Shown: piece by piece, positions 39,711-48,874 of the stretch | Numbering within the stretch: position 1 is the first letter of the stretch | How the letters are laid out: the number at the start of each line of letters is the position of its first letter | DNA from: JAJEAD01 sp964420925 | GTDB taxonomy: Bacteria; Pseudomonadota; Gammaproteobacteria; HK1 | Length of the DNA: 64,000 nucleotides | Direction: 5' to 3' | Assembly: GCA_964420925.1 (NCBI GenBank) | Contig: CAYQVB010000022.1 | Coordinates: forward strand, 62,001-126,000 | The notes under the pieces: model-generated | What the model saw: only the letters and a program-made list of their open reading frames with translations | Told to the model about the DNA's origin: nothing | Databases searched by the model: none | Position numbers and translations under genes: made by a program

Positions 39711-40904
39711 TCAGGGGAGAAGCGGCGCGAGCGCCTCCGCGAGCGGCGGAATGTTGGACGGGCTGAGTCCGGCGACGTTGATGCGGCTGTCCTCCACCAT
39801 GTAGATGTGCCGCTCCTCGCGCAACGCACGCACCGTGGCGGCGTCGAGCCCCAGCAGCGAGAACATGCCGCGCTGAGCGGGGAGCCAGGAGGTGTCCAGG
39901 TCGGGGCGGAGGGCAGCAAGCGCCCCCGAGAATTCACGCCGCAAGCCGGAGAGTCTGGCCGCCATCCCCGCCAACTCTTCGCTCCACTGGCGGCGGAGCG
40001 CCGGACTCCCGAGCACCCGCTCCACGATGAGCGCTCCGTGTGCGGGCGCCATCGAGTAGACCGCGCGGGCAATCTGCTCGAGGTGGCTCTCGAGTCCCGC
40101 GCGGTGTCCGGGCTCCGCGCCGACCGCGAGGAGGGCGCCGGTGCGTTCGCGATAGAGGCCGAAGTTCTTGGAGCAGGACACCGCGACGAGCAGTTCGGGC
40201 AGTCGTTCCGTAGCGGAGCGCACCGCATAGGCGTCGTCGTCGAGCCCCGCGCCAAGGCCCAGGTAGGCGAGGTCGAAGAGCGGCACCAGGGCCCGCTCCT
40301 CGATGACATCGAGGATGGCGGTCCATTCGGTGGGATTCGGGTCCGCTCCGCTCGGGTTGTGGCAGGACGCCTGCAGCACGACGAGGCTTTGCGCGGGAGC
40401 GTGACGCAGGCATTCCAGCATGCCGTCGAGACGAAGCTCGTGCCTCGCCGCGTCGTAGTAGGGGTAGCCTTCGATCGACAGTCCGGCGCCGGTCATGAGC
40501 GCGCCATGGTTTCCCCAGGTCGGCTCTGCAAGGTAGACCTTCCGGCCGGGTTCGGCGCGTCTGAAGAGCTCGGCGCCGAGGCGCAGTGCGCCGCAGCCGC
40601 CCGGAGTCTGGATCGCCGCAGTTCTCGATTCGAGTCCTTCCGCGGATGGCCCCAGCACGAGACGCCGCACGCCGTCCAGGAATCCCGCGACACCCACGGG
40701 GGGAAGATAGGCCTTGGTCGCCTGGGCCGAGAAGAGATCCCGTTCCGCGCTCGCGACCGCCTGCATTACCGGGGTGGATCCTTCGTCGTCGCGGTACACC
40801 CCCACCGTGAGGTCGATCTTGTCCGCAGCGGGGTCGCCAGCGAAGGCTTCCATCAGCCCCAGGATCGGGTCCGGCGGTACTGGATTCAGACTTGCGAATG
40901 TCAT
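39711..40904 (-). CDS. Aromatic/aspartate aminotransferase (class I, TyrB/AspC-like)
   Basis: A 397-residue PLP enzyme. Key residues are the Schiff-base lysine Lys246 (VSCSKNFGLYRERTG), Asn183 (QASCHNPSGADPN) and Asp211 (PLFDLAYLGLG). The N-terminal KIDLTVGVYRDDEGSTPVM and the C-terminal YMVEDSRINVAGL match the aspartate/aromatic aminotransferase subgroup Ia. It should move amino groups between glutamate/2-oxoglutarate and aspartate or aromatic acids. The start ATG 40904 matches family N-termini (MTFASLNPVPPDPILGL). Divergent from the C45-like gene. Confidence 0.9.
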   Translation of the reverse strand: MTFASLNPVPPDPILGLMEAFAGDPAADKIDLTVGVYRDDEGSTPVMQAVASAERDLFSAQATKAYLPPVGVAGFLDGVRRLVLGPSAEGLESRTAAIQTPGGCGALRLGAELFRRAEPGRKVYLAEPTWGNHGALMTGAGLSIEGYPYYDAARHELRLDGMLECLRHAPAQSLVVLQASCHNPSGADPNPTEWTAILDVIEERALVPLFDLAYLGLGAGLDDDAYAVRSATERLPELLVAVSCSKNFGLYRERTGALLAVGAEPGHRAGLESHLEQIARAVYSMAPAHGALIVERVLGSPALRRQWSEELAGMAARLSGLRREFSGALAALRPDLDTSWLPAQRGMFSLLGLDAATVRALREERHIYMVEDSRINVAGLSPSNIPPLAEALAPLLP

Positions 40905-41038
40905 CGTCGCTCAACCCTCACCGGTGCGCTCGCGGCGGGCCGCCTCCACCCTGCTGAGGCGCTAAAGATATCATCGACGGCGCTTCGGTCGAGCTTGCGA
41001 CCGTGGTCTTGAGTCCACAGACGAGAGGGAGCAGACAC

Positions 41039-42091
41039 GTGATTCACCTCAACAACGCCGGCAGCGCCTACGAGATCGGTCGACAGCACGGGGCGTCCTG
41101 CCCGGGAGCGGTCCGCCTCGCCTGCGAAGAGTGGCTGCGGGTCGCGCCGATCGAAGAGTCGCGGAGAGAAGCGGGCCTTCGGCTGGTGAAGGAACGGCTC
41201 GAACGCTTTTTCCCCGAATGTCTCGATGAGGTGCGGGGAATCGCCGACGGGTCGCTCCAGTCCCTGGACCGCATCCTCCTCCTCAACTGCCCTGACGCGG
41301 TCATCGGTCGGGCGTCGGGGGGGCCTTCGTGCTCCTGTATCGGCTTCGTCGACTCCGACTACGGGCCGCTCATCGGCAAGACCGCCGACTGGCAGGTCGA
41401 CCATGCGCAGGACTTCACGACCTGGCAGCACTATCGGCCGCGGCGCGGCGAGGGGTACCGCTTCATCCACTACGGCGGGGCCGGGACCTGGTGGAGCGAG
41501 GGCGGACTGAACGAGGCCGGGCTCGGCATGGCGCTCAACGGGCTGCCGGGCGAGGGTGCGGCCCCGGACAGCGTGCCCACGCTCCCCCTCGCGCGTGGCG
41601 TGCTGCAGCACTGCGCCACGGTTCAGGAGTCGATCGAGTGGCTCGCCCGCTACGACGTCATGTACCTGGGATTCAACCTCATGCTCGCGGACCGGAGCGG
41701 CGACCTCGCGTGCGTGGAGGTGGTGCCGGGGGCCCGGGGGGTCGGGCGTCCCGAAGGAGACTCGATCATCCACACCAACCACTGCCTGTATCCGGAGACC
41801 GAAGACGTCACCCTCGACGAGAAGACGCTCGCGGAGTACGGATACCCGGGGCTCGCGCGCAACAGCGAGTCGCGCTATCTCACGCTCGAAGCGATAGTGC
41901 CGCGGGCGCCGCGCACGCTTGCGGGCATGGAGGCGCTGCTGCGCGATCGCTCTCCCCTGGGGGCCATCAGCCAGAGCGGTGAGCAGGGCATGCATACCGT
42001 CTACGCGCTAATCGTGGCACCGGCGAAGGGCAAGCTCTGGGGCGCGGAGGGCTTTCCGCCCGAGGTGCCCTTCGTCGAGTACGCGGTCTGA
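41039..42091 (+). CDS. C45-family acyltransferase/amidase (6-APA acyltransferase-like)
   Basis: A 350-residue Ntn-hydrolase-type protein of the acyl-CoA:6-aminopenicillanate acyltransferase (C45) family. Such enzymes cleave themselves before a Cys nucleophile; here GGPSCSCIGF gives Cys98 (or Cys100). Other family-like segments are YEIGRQHG near the start, IGKTADWQ, GLNEAGLGMALNGL and IHTNHCLYPE. The substrate is probably an acyl amide or peptide bond. GTG 41039 has AGGGAG eight bases upstream. A periplasmic peptide-type binding-protein gene follows after 322 bases, so uptake and processing of an acylated amine is possible. Confidence 0.75.
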   Translation: MIHLNNAGSAYEIGRQHGASCPGAVRLACEEWLRVAPIEESRREAGLRLVKERLERFFPECLDEVRGIADGSLQSLDRILLLNCPDAVIGRASGGPSCSCIGFVDSDYGPLIGKTADWQVDHAQDFTTWQHYRPRRGEGYRFIHYGGAGTWWSEGGLNEAGLGMALNGLPGEGAAPDSVPTLPLARGVLQHCATVQESIEWLARYDVMYLGFNLMLADRSGDLACVEVVPGARGVGRPEGDSIIHTNHCLYPETEDVTLDEKTLAEYGYPGLARNSESRYLTLEAIVPRAPRTLAGMEALLRDRSPLGAISQSGEQGMHTVYALIVAPAKGKLWGAEGFPPEVPFVEYAV

Positions 42092-42413
42092 AGAGGTGGC
42101 TACCGTTTTCCAGGAGCACCGGATTCCTGCGACCTCGAGAGCGTGGGAGTCGCATCACTTCCTCTCTGTCAGAGCCGATCGGGCTTTGCTTCCAGGCAGA
42201 CTCTGCGACTGGAAAGGGTCGATCTCAACGGACCGACGGCCGTCCACCTTGCCAACAATGTTTGCTTTTCGGCAGGCGTTGGGATAAGACCCGGCCCGAA
42301 CCGCGCGCTGCCGCTTGATGCATCCCCGCTGCCGTGGACTGTCGGGCGGGTGCCTTGCGTTGGGCCAGCGCGCATTTCCCGCCCAATGAACGAGAAGTCA
42401 GCAGGAGGCTCAC
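42092..42413. other. Gene-free stretch before the orphan binding-protein gene
   Basis: About 320 bases with no convincing gene, terminator or repeat. It probably includes the promoter of the binding-protein gene, but no clear box is seen. Confidence 0.4.
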
Positions 42414-43982
42414 ATGCACAGATTCCATCCTTCCCGCCGTGAATTCCTCAAGACCACGGCGGTGGTGGGCGCGGCCACGTTCGCCGTGCCCGGCTTCGTC
42501 AACGCGGACGGTCACAGTGTGGTGCGCATTCGCGCGCGCACCGACATCAGGTCACTGGACACCGCCCGGGGAATCACGACCGCGGACTACGATGTCCGCC
42601 ACGCAATCCTGAACAATCTCATTCTCTACAAGGCCGGCGACGTCTATACCTGGACCCACGACGCGGCGGAGCACATCGAACAGGTCGACCCCCTCCACAC
42701 CGAGTTCCGGCTGCGCCCCGGCATCATGTGGACGAACGGCTACGGTGAGATGACCGCCGAGGACGTCAAGTACTCCTACGAGCGCATGAAAAGCCCGGAG
42801 CTCGAGGCGACCGACCGCCAGGAGTTCGAGCAGCTCCAGGAGGTGAAGGTCATCGACAAGTACTCCGGTGTCCTCGTCATGAAGCAGCCGGTCGCCAATC
42901 TGTGGACGAACACCCTGCCCCGCGGCATGGGCGTGATCATCTGCAAGAAGGCGTGGGAGGAGCAGAACGGCTGGACCACGCCGCTCGGCAACAATCTCCC
43001 CTGCACGAGCGGACCCTACAAGATCAAGGATTGGCAGCCGCAGACCAAGGTGGTGCTCGATCGCAACGAGCTCTGGAACGGTCCCAGGCCCCACTTCGAT
43101 CAGGTCGAGTTCGTGGTGATCGAGGACGACAACGCGGCCGAGGTCGCCTATCTCGCGGGCGAGCTGGACATCTGCTGGGCGTCGGTGGGCGCGGGCGCCC
43201 AGTTCAAGGACAATCCGCCGGAGAACACCGACGTCGTGATTCGACCGACCACCGGCTTCGCCTGGATCGGCATCAATGTCGAGCACGAGCCCTTCGACGA
43301 CATCCGGGTGCGCCAGGCGATACGCCTCGCCGTCGACATGGACCAGGTCATCGAGGCGGGCTACTTCGGGCTGCCGCCAAAGTCCGGAGGCATACTGTCG
43401 CCCGGCATTCTCGGATACAAGGAGCGAGCGCTGCCCGAGCGCAACATCGAGGAGGCGAAGCGTCTGCTCGAGGAGGCGGGACTCGGAGGCGGGTTCAAGA
43501 CCACCCTCGTATCGCTCAACAACACCTCAGTGGTGGACGCCTGCCAGGTGGTCCAGGCGCAGCTCGCCGAGGTCGGTATCGAGGTCGAGGTTCAGCCCAC
43601 CGATTCCGGTACCTACTGGTCACTGGGCATTGAGTCGGAAGGAGACTCGTGGAAGGACATCCAGATGGTCTACCAGGAATGGACCAACTCCAACGATCCC
43701 CGTCGCGCGACACAGTGGTTCGTGTGTAATCAGGTCGGCGAGTGGAACTGGCAGCGCTGGTGCAACGAACGCTACAGTGAGCTCGACGAACTCGCCGGCT
43801 CCGAGATGGATACCGAGAAGCGCGCCGGGCACTATGAAGAGATGATGGACTTGATGTGGGACAGCGCCGCATTTTTGAACGTCACCCACCCGGTACGGGT
43901 GGTGCTGGTGCGGGACCACATTGATCCGCAGATGCAGCCGAATGGTTACATCTACTTCCGTACCGTGCGCGCCAAGGCCTGA
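42414..43982 (+). CDS. Peptide/opine-type ABC substrate-binding protein (family 5), Tat-exported, orphan
   Basis: A 522-residue periplasmic protein with a clear twin-arginine signal (SRREFLKTTAVVG, residues 7-19) and a cleavage region near FVNADG. It carries the family-5 binding-protein segments HTEFRLRPGIMWTNGYGEMT, AEDVKYSYERMKSP and ETNGWT-like loops near NGWTTPLGNNLPCTSGPY. AGGAGG lies five bases before the ATG. No permease or ATPase genes are adjacent; it may use the DppBCDF-like complex encoded 20 kb upstream or one outside the window. A strong hairpin follows its stop. Confidence 0.88.
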   Translation: MHRFHPSRREFLKTTAVVGAATFAVPGFVNADGHSVVRIRARTDIRSLDTARGITTADYDVRHAILNNLILYKAGDVYTWTHDAAEHIEQVDPLHTEFRLRPGIMWTNGYGEMTAEDVKYSYERMKSPELEATDRQEFEQLQEVKVIDKYSGVLVMKQPVANLWTNTLPRGMGVIICKKAWEEQNGWTTPLGNNLPCTSGPYKIKDWQPQTKVVLDRNELWNGPRPHFDQVEFVVIEDDNAAEVAYLAGELDICWASVGAGAQFKDNPPENTDVVIRPTTGFAWIGINVEHEPFDDIRVRQAIRLAVDMDQVIEAGYFGLPPKSGGILSPGILGYKERALPERNIEEAKRLLEEAGLGGGFKTTLVSLNNTSVVDACQVVQAQLAEVGIEVEVQPTDSGTYWSLGIESEGDSWKDIQMVYQEWTNSNDPRRATQWFVCNQVGEWNWQRWCNERYSELDELAGSEMDTEKRAGHYEEMMDLMWDSAAFLNVTHPVRVVLVRDHIDPQMQPNGYIYFRTVRAKA

Positions 43983-43999
43983 TCGGAAACTTCGAAGGT

Positions 44000-44039
44000 C
44001 CGAACTCGCGCGGCGCCCGTTGACGCCGCGCGAGTTCGG
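44000..44039 (+). terminator. 16-bp perfect hairpin after the orphan binding-protein gene
   Basis: Bases 44000-44015 pair perfectly with 44024-44039 (CCGAACTCGCGCGGCG and its inverse) around an 8-base loop, 18 bases after the stop codon. The stem is very GC-rich but no T-run follows. It probably ends or protects the binding-protein transcript. Confidence 0.6.
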
Positions 44040-44108
44040 CTCCGAGGAAAGCCGCGCGAGGCGCGGGCCGCGCGCATCCCGTTTCCATCCTGAACCCGTG
44101 CCTGCGTC

Positions 44109-45005
44109 TTGCAAGGGCGGAAGACCCATCCGGTAGTCATCGCCGCCCTCTGGATGGGCGGCACCCTGCTCTCGTTCCTGCTGATGGCGATCGGCGGCCG
44201 GGAGCTCTCGGCGTCCCTGGACACCGGGGAGATCCTGTTCTATCGCAGTGTCATCGCTCTCTCGATCCTCACCGTGGTCTTTGCCGGTCTGGGGTTCGGG
44301 CGGCTGCGCACGAGAAGGCCCGGCGTCCACCTGCTGCGGGGCCTCGCCCACTACGGAGGTCAGTACGGCTGGTTCTTCGGCCTCGCCTACCTCCCGCTCG
44401 CCGAGGTCTCCGCTCTGGAGTTCACCGTGCCGGTGTGGGCGGCGCTGCTCGCCGCGCTCCTGCTCGGCGAGCGCATCACCGGACCCCGCCTCGTCGCCAT
44501 CGTGTTCGGTCTCGTCGGGATGCTGATCATCCTGCGGCCGGGCGCTGACGCGATCCATCCGGCGGCCCTCGCGGTGATGGCGGGCGCGGCGGGCTATGCG
44601 CTCTCCCACGTGCTGACCCGGCTGCTGGCGCTGAGCGACCCGCCGCTCACCCTCGTCTTCTACATGACCCTGGTTCAGCTCCCGGTGGCGTGGCTGTCGG
44701 CGCTACCTGGTGGGCTCACGTGGCCGGCGCTGTCCGACCTGCCGTGGTTGTCGGTGGTCGCGATGACCGCGCTCAGCGCCCATTACTGCATGGCGCGAGC
44801 CCTCGCGCTCGCCAGGGCCACGGTGGTGATTCCGATCGACTTCCTTCGCCTTCCTCTCATGGGCCTCGCCGGCTTCCTCTTCTACGCCGAGCCGGTGAGC
44901 GTGGCGGTGATGATCGGGGCCGCGATCATGTTCGCCGGCAACTACATCAACGTGCGCGCGGAACAAAGCGGACACCACTGGCCTCGGCGGCACAGGCGTT
45001 CCTGA
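44109..45005 (+). CDS. EamA/DMT-family membrane transporter
   Basis: A 298-residue protein with about ten membrane helices arranged as two EamA repeats. Examples are GEILFYRSVIALSILTVVF in the first repeat, SALEFTVPVWAALLAALLLG with GERITGPR, and VIPIDFLRLPLMGLAGFLFY with AEPVSVAVMIGAAIMFAGN in the second. The family exports metabolites or amino acids; direction and substrate are unknown. No ATG fits: the start is set at TTG 44109 with no clear ribosome site, and could be a few codons off. It follows the binding-protein gene and its hairpin. Confidence 0.82.
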   Translation: MQGRKTHPVVIAALWMGGTLLSFLLMAIGGRELSASLDTGEILFYRSVIALSILTVVFAGLGFGRLRTRRPGVHLLRGLAHYGGQYGWFFGLAYLPLAEVSALEFTVPVWAALLAALLLGERITGPRLVAIVFGLVGMLIILRPGADAIHPAALAVMAGAAGYALSHVLTRLLALSDPPLTLVFYMTLVQLPVAWLSALPGGLTWPALSDLPWLSVVAMTALSAHYCMARALALARATVVIPIDFLRLPLMGLAGFLFYAEPVSVAVMIGAAIMFAGNYINVRAEQSGHHWPRRHRRS

Positions 45006-45384
45006 CTTCGGAAGACCGAGCGGATGCGCTGCGATTGCTCGACTTCGAGCGCGGCACGTCTGCGTTTGATGTGAGTGCTTACTTTGAATACAAGCCGAGC
45101 GCCGAGTCCGGTCGTCTCTGACAGCACGAAGGGATGCACGAAAATGTCCGGTTCCTGCACGCGGAGCAGTCGCGTCGCTCGCGAGTCTCGCTTGACGGCC
45201 TGGGACCCGCGCCCTGCGGCCGCCTTTGCGGGCAGTGCAGAGTGCTCCATCATAGGGATGTCCCGGCCCGGCCGGTGGCGACGACCCGCTCGTGACGGTG
45301 TGGCGCCTCGAAGTTCGCGGAGCGAGTCGTGCCTGCCGGTCACCGGGACTCGGCCCATGAGAGATCCGATCTCGAGGGAGTCAC
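45006..45384. other. Gene-free stretch upstream of the enolase-superfamily gene
   Basis: About 380 bases. Open frames here on both strands have no good start or family resemblance, so I do not call a gene. No hairpin or repeat stands out. A decayed gene remnant is possible but not shown. Confidence 0.4.
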
Positions 45385-46551
45385 ATGAAGGTAAAGAAAG
45401 TCCGGGCGGCCGCGATGCGCAACGTCGCCCCATTCAAGAATCCCGACGCCGCTCCTCCGGCATGGACTCTCGGCAGCGATGGCGGAAACCCGCTGTCGCG
45501 ATACCGGGAGTTCGTGGGGGAGGGGGCGCGTTTCCCGGACCCGTGGCCCGACTGCGTATGCGTGGTCACGGGAGAGGACGGGACCTTCGGAGTGGGAATG
45601 ACCGCGCATTCGGGCCCGGTGGTACCGATCGTCAACGATTGCTTCGGCCCCATGCTGGCGGGAGAGAACGCGCTCGCCACCGAACGCCTCTGGAACATGA
45701 TGTCGCGGGTGGCGAGCGCCCGATTCGGCCTCGGCGGAATCGCGGGCTACGCGCTGAGCGCGGTCGACCTCGCGCTCTGGGATCTCAAGGGCAAGGTGCT
45801 CGGGCGCCCCGTCTACGAGCTGCTCGGAGGGCCGGCGCGCGATCGGATCCACTGCTACGCCACCGGCTTCGACATCGACTGGTTCCTGGAGCTCGGATTC
45901 GAGGCGATCAAGCTCCCCACCGCGCACGGCGCCGGCGAGAGCACCGCCGCGCTCGAAGCCAACGAGGCGGTGGTGGCGGAGGTGCGGGAGAAGGTCGGCC
46001 CCACGTTCGACCTGATGATGGACTTCTGGCCGGTGAGCGACCCCGCTTTCGCCATCGAGCTGGGCCATCGACTGCGCCCCTACGACCTGCGCTGGCTGGA
46101 GGACTTCCTGTATCCCGACGACTTTCTCGCCTACCCCGAGGTGCGCCGCCGGCTGCCGGGACAGACTCTGGCCGCGGGGGAGCGATGGTACGGGGACCGG
46201 CCCTTCGCGCACGCCGCGGCCGAGCGCTGGGTGGACATCTTCCAGCCCGACGTGCAATGGGTGGGCGGGGTGACCGCGAGCCTCAAGGTGGCCCACATCG
46301 CCGATGCGGCGGGAATCGAGATCGCGATGCACGCGGGGTTGAACGACCCCTACGGCCAACATCTCTGCTACGCCCTGCCCGGCAACCGCTGGGGCGAGTT
46401 CTTCTTCGGCACCGCCCCCGGGGTGGACCTCGCCGACGGTTATCGCAGCATGCCGGGAATGGCGCTCCCCCAGAAGGGCAAGCTGGTGCCGAGCGATGCT
46501 CCGGGATTCGGAATCGAGCTCACTCTCGGGATGATCGAGTCGGCGCTGTAG
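45385..46551 (+). CDS. Enolase-superfamily sugar-acid dehydratase (L-rhamnonate dehydratase-like)
   Basis: A 388-residue mandelate racemase/muconate lactonising-type enzyme. The metal ligands fit Asp213 (LMMDFWPVSDP), Glu239 (RWLEDFLYP) and Glu266 (AAGERWYG), with a catalytic His316 (IAMHAGLNDPYGQH). The spacings (26, 27, 50) closely match the rhamnonate dehydratase group as I recall it. The family motif SAVDLALWDLKGK is at about 125-137. It would dehydrate an aldonic acid to a 2-keto-3-deoxy acid. GAGGGAG lies just before the ATG. No aldolase or kinase for the product is adjacent. Confidence 0.83.
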   Translation: MKVKKVRAAAMRNVAPFKNPDAAPPAWTLGSDGGNPLSRYREFVGEGARFPDPWPDCVCVVTGEDGTFGVGMTAHSGPVVPIVNDCFGPMLAGENALATERLWNMMSRVASARFGLGGIAGYALSAVDLALWDLKGKVLGRPVYELLGGPARDRIHCYATGFDIDWFLELGFEAIKLPTAHGAGESTAALEANEAVVAEVREKVGPTFDLMMDFWPVSDPAFAIELGHRLRPYDLRWLEDFLYPDDFLAYPEVRRRLPGQTLAAGERWYGDRPFAHAAAERWVDIFQPDVQWVGGVTASLKVAHIADAAGIEIAMHAGLNDPYGQHLCYALPGNRWGEFFFGTAPGVDLADGYRSMPGMALPQKGKLVPSDAPGFGIELTLGMIESAL

Positions 46552-46731
46552 CCCGGGAGTTGTCCAGAGCATCCAACGGAGCACCCCTCCCGCTGCATGA
46601 GCGGGCGGCGAGCTGTGTACCCCAAGGGGGCCGAAGGTCGACGTGATGACGGCACGCGGGCCTACTGCATTCGGCACGTCGGAGAAGTGGCGCGCCGAGC
46701 CGGCGCTTTGTCATGCGGGTATAGTGACGGC

Positions 46732-47460
46732 ATGAGCACGGCAGATCTCGTCCTCTTCGATACACACCGTTTCGTCAAGCGCATGACGGCAGTGGGGATG
46801 CCCATCGACCAGGCCGAGACATTGGCTGAGGAGCAGGCGGCCCTCCTCGTCTCCGACCGGACCGCGCAGCGGAACACGGAGGAACTGAAAGGAGATGTGA
46901 AGACGCTCGAGCGGGACGTCGGAGAAGTGAAGGAATACGTCGCGGTCCTCAAGCAGGACACTGGGGAGCTGAAGGAGGACGTGACGGTCCTCAAGCGGGA
47001 TGTGGGTGAGCTGAAGGAGGACGTCGCGGTCCTCAAGCGGGATGTGGGTGAACTGAAGCAGGACGTCGTGGTCCTCAAGCGGGATGTGGGTGAGCTGAAG
47101 GAGGACGTGACGGTCCTCAAGCGGGATGTGGAAAATCTCAAGGAGGACGTAGAAGAACTGAAGAGTGATGTCACGGTTCTCAAACAGGACGTCGCGGAGC
47201 TGAAGGAGGACGTGACGGTCCTCAAGCGGGATGTGGAGGAACTCAAGACGGACGTCGGCGAACTCAAAGGAGACGTAGCGGAGCTCAAACGGGATGTCGG
47301 AGGGTTGAAAGAAGACGTAGCAGAACTCCAGACCGACGTGAGGGGCTTGAAGACCGGCTTCGCCGTCCTCCAGACCAAGGTGACCATGGTTCAGTGGGTG
47401 ACCGGGGGCGTGGGCTTCGGAATGATGTTGCTGCTGATTCGTTCCTTTGAAGTGATTTAG
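46732..47460 (+). CDS. Coiled-coil repeat protein with C-terminal membrane anchor
   Basis: A 242-residue protein. Residues 1-40 include DTHRFVKRMTAVGM and AETLAEEQAALLVS, resembling the start of DUF1640-type (CCDC90/mitochondrial calcium uniporter regulator-like) coiled-coil proteins. About 55-215 are heptad repeats of the type LKxDVxxLKxDVxE, encoded by near-identical 42-bp units. The end (VQWVTGGVGFGMMLLLIRSF) is a membrane helix. It should form a long rod anchored in the membrane. ATG 46732 has no strong ribosome site. The number of repeats may vary between strains. Confidence 0.72.
   Translation: MSTADLVLFDTHRFVKRMTAVGMPIDQAETLAEEQAALLVSDRTAQRNTEELKGDVKTLERDVGEVKEYVAVLKQDTGELKEDVTVLKRDVGELKEDVAVLKRDVGELKQDVVVLKRDVGELKEDVTVLKRDVENLKEDVEELKSDVTVLKQDVAELKEDVTVLKRDVEELKTDVGELKGDVAELKRDVGGLKEDVAELQTDVRGLKTGFAVLQTKVTMVQWVTGGVGFGMMLLLIRSFEVI
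46944..47260 (+). repeat. Tandem 42-bp repeats inside the coiled-coil gene
   Basis: The motif GGTCCTCAAG recurs at 46944, 46986, 47028, 47070 and 47112, exactly 42 bases apart, and again at 47217; a variant (GGTTCTCAA) is at 47175. The last intervals (63 and 42) are also multiples of 21, that is, whole heptads. Units are nearly identical at DNA level, so slippage could change coil length without breaking the frame. Confidence 0.85.
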
Positions 47461-47553
47461 TCGAAACAGCAAGCGTGCACGGCACCTGGGCTCTCGGCAC
47501 GGCCGGAGCGGCGGAGGTCCGGCGCACCATACATTCAGACAGGGGGGAGTTTC

Positions 47554-48861
47554 ATGGCGGAGAAGGCAGACGCCGTCATCATCGGGGCCGGCATCATCGG
47601 GGCCGCGATCGCGTTCGAGCTTTGCAAGAAGGGATATCGCACCCTGTCCGTGGACATGAATCCGGCGGCGGGCTACGGGCCCACGAGCGCATCCTGCGCG
47701 ATCATCCGGGTGCACTATTCCACGTTGGAAGGCACCGCATTCGCGTACGAGGGCTACTTCTACTGGAAGGACTGGGCCAACTACCTCGGAGTCGAGGACG
47801 AGCGCGGTCTCGCCGAGTTTCGGGAAGCCGGGTGCATCGTGATGCGCACCCCGGCGAACCACTACATGGAGAAGCACACCTCGATTTGCGCAGAGCTCGA
47901 CATCCCCTTCGAGATCTGGGACGAGGAACGCATCCTGAAGACTCTCCCGGTCTACGACCTCAAGAGCTACTGGCCGCCGAAGCGCATGGAAGACGATCAC
48001 TTCGGGGAAGCGAGGGAGGGCCGCGTGGGTTCGGCCGTGTACTTCCCCACCGCGGGCTACGTCACCGATCCTCAGCTCTCTACCCACAACCTGCAGCGAG
48101 CCGCCGAGGCGCACGGGGCGCGCTTCGTCTTCAGCCGGCGGGTTGTCGAGATCGTGAAGAACGGCGAAGGGCGGGTGAGCGGAGTGCGCCTCGACGACGG
48201 AACGAGCATCGACGCTCCGGTCGTGATCAATGTGGCCGGCCCGCATTCCGCCAAGGTCAACGAGATGGCGGGCGCGCTCGGAGACATGACGATCGCGACG
48301 CGCGCTCTCAAGCAGGAGGTGGTGCACCTGGACGCGCCGGACGGATTCGACATGGAAGCGGCCGGGCTGGTGATTTCCGACAACGACATCGGTTGTTACT
48401 GCCGTCCCGAGCATGGCAACCACATCCTGGTGGGGAGCGAGGATCCGGAGTGCGACCCGAGAGAATGGGTGGATCCGGACGCCTGGGACGACAACTTCAG
48501 CGATCAGTGGACGTTGCAGGCCTACCGCTATGCGCAGCGGGTTCCCTCCGTGAAGATCGGCCGGCAGATGCAGGGAGTGGTGAGCCTCTACGACGTTTCC
48601 GACGACTGGATTCCGATCTACGACCGCTCATCCGTGCCAGGCTACTACATGGCCATCGGCACTTCCGGCAACCAGTTCAAGAATGCGCCCATCGCCGGCG
48701 CGATGATGGCGGCCCTGGTGGAGTACTGCGAGGCGGGGAACGATCACGATGCCGCTCCCCTGCAGTTTCATCTCCCGCGCACGGATCGCAGCATCGACGT
48801 GGGGTTCTACTCGCGCCGGCGCGAGGTGAACGAGGAGAGCAGCTTCTCGGTGTTGGGGTGA
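47554..48861 (+). CDS. FAD-dependent oxidoreductase of the DAO family (sarcosine/dimethylglycine oxidase-like)
   Basis: A 435-residue flavoprotein. The FAD motif GAGIIGAAIAFELCKKG is at about residues 11-27. It continues with the DAO-typical SASCAIIRVHYSTLEG and ends with YYMAIGTSGNQFKNAPIAG. Members oxidise amines such as sarcosine, dimethylglycine or amino acids. GGGGAG lies six bases before the ATG. It converges with the CmcJ-like gene, with 13 bases between their ends. A betaine-breakdown role would fit the importers upstream, but this is inference. Confidence 0.85.
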   Translation: MAEKADAVIIGAGIIGAAIAFELCKKGYRTLSVDMNPAAGYGPTSASCAIIRVHYSTLEGTAFAYEGYFYWKDWANYLGVEDERGLAEFREAGCIVMRTPANHYMEKHTSICAELDIPFEIWDEERILKTLPVYDLKSYWPPKRMEDDHFGEAREGRVGSAVYFPTAGYVTDPQLSTHNLQRAAEAHGARFVFSRRVVEIVKNGEGRVSGVRLDDGTSIDAPVVINVAGPHSAKVNEMAGALGDMTIATRALKQEVVHLDAPDGFDMEAAGLVISDNDIGCYCRPEHGNHILVGSEDPECDPREWVDPDAWDDNFSDQWTLQAYRYAQRVPSVKIGRQMQGVVSLYDVSDDWIPIYDRSSVPGYYMAIGTSGNQFKNAPIAGAMMAALVEYCEAGNDHDAAPLQFHLPRTDRSIDVGFYSRRREVNEESSFSVLG

Positions 48862-48874
48862 GGAGAATTCAACT

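Noticed and set aside
44942..45433. 163-codon minus-strand frame after the EamA gene
   Set aside because: No good start and no family resemblance; left as a possible remnant only.
46944..47260. Regular repeats considered as a CRISPR array
   Set aside because: No unique spacers; units are contiguous, coding and in multiples of 21 bases.
46711..48423. 570-codon minus-strand frame with repeats
   Set aside because: It mirrors the coiled-coil repeats and the oxidase gene on the other strand; its periodicity comes from the plus-strand 42-bp units.
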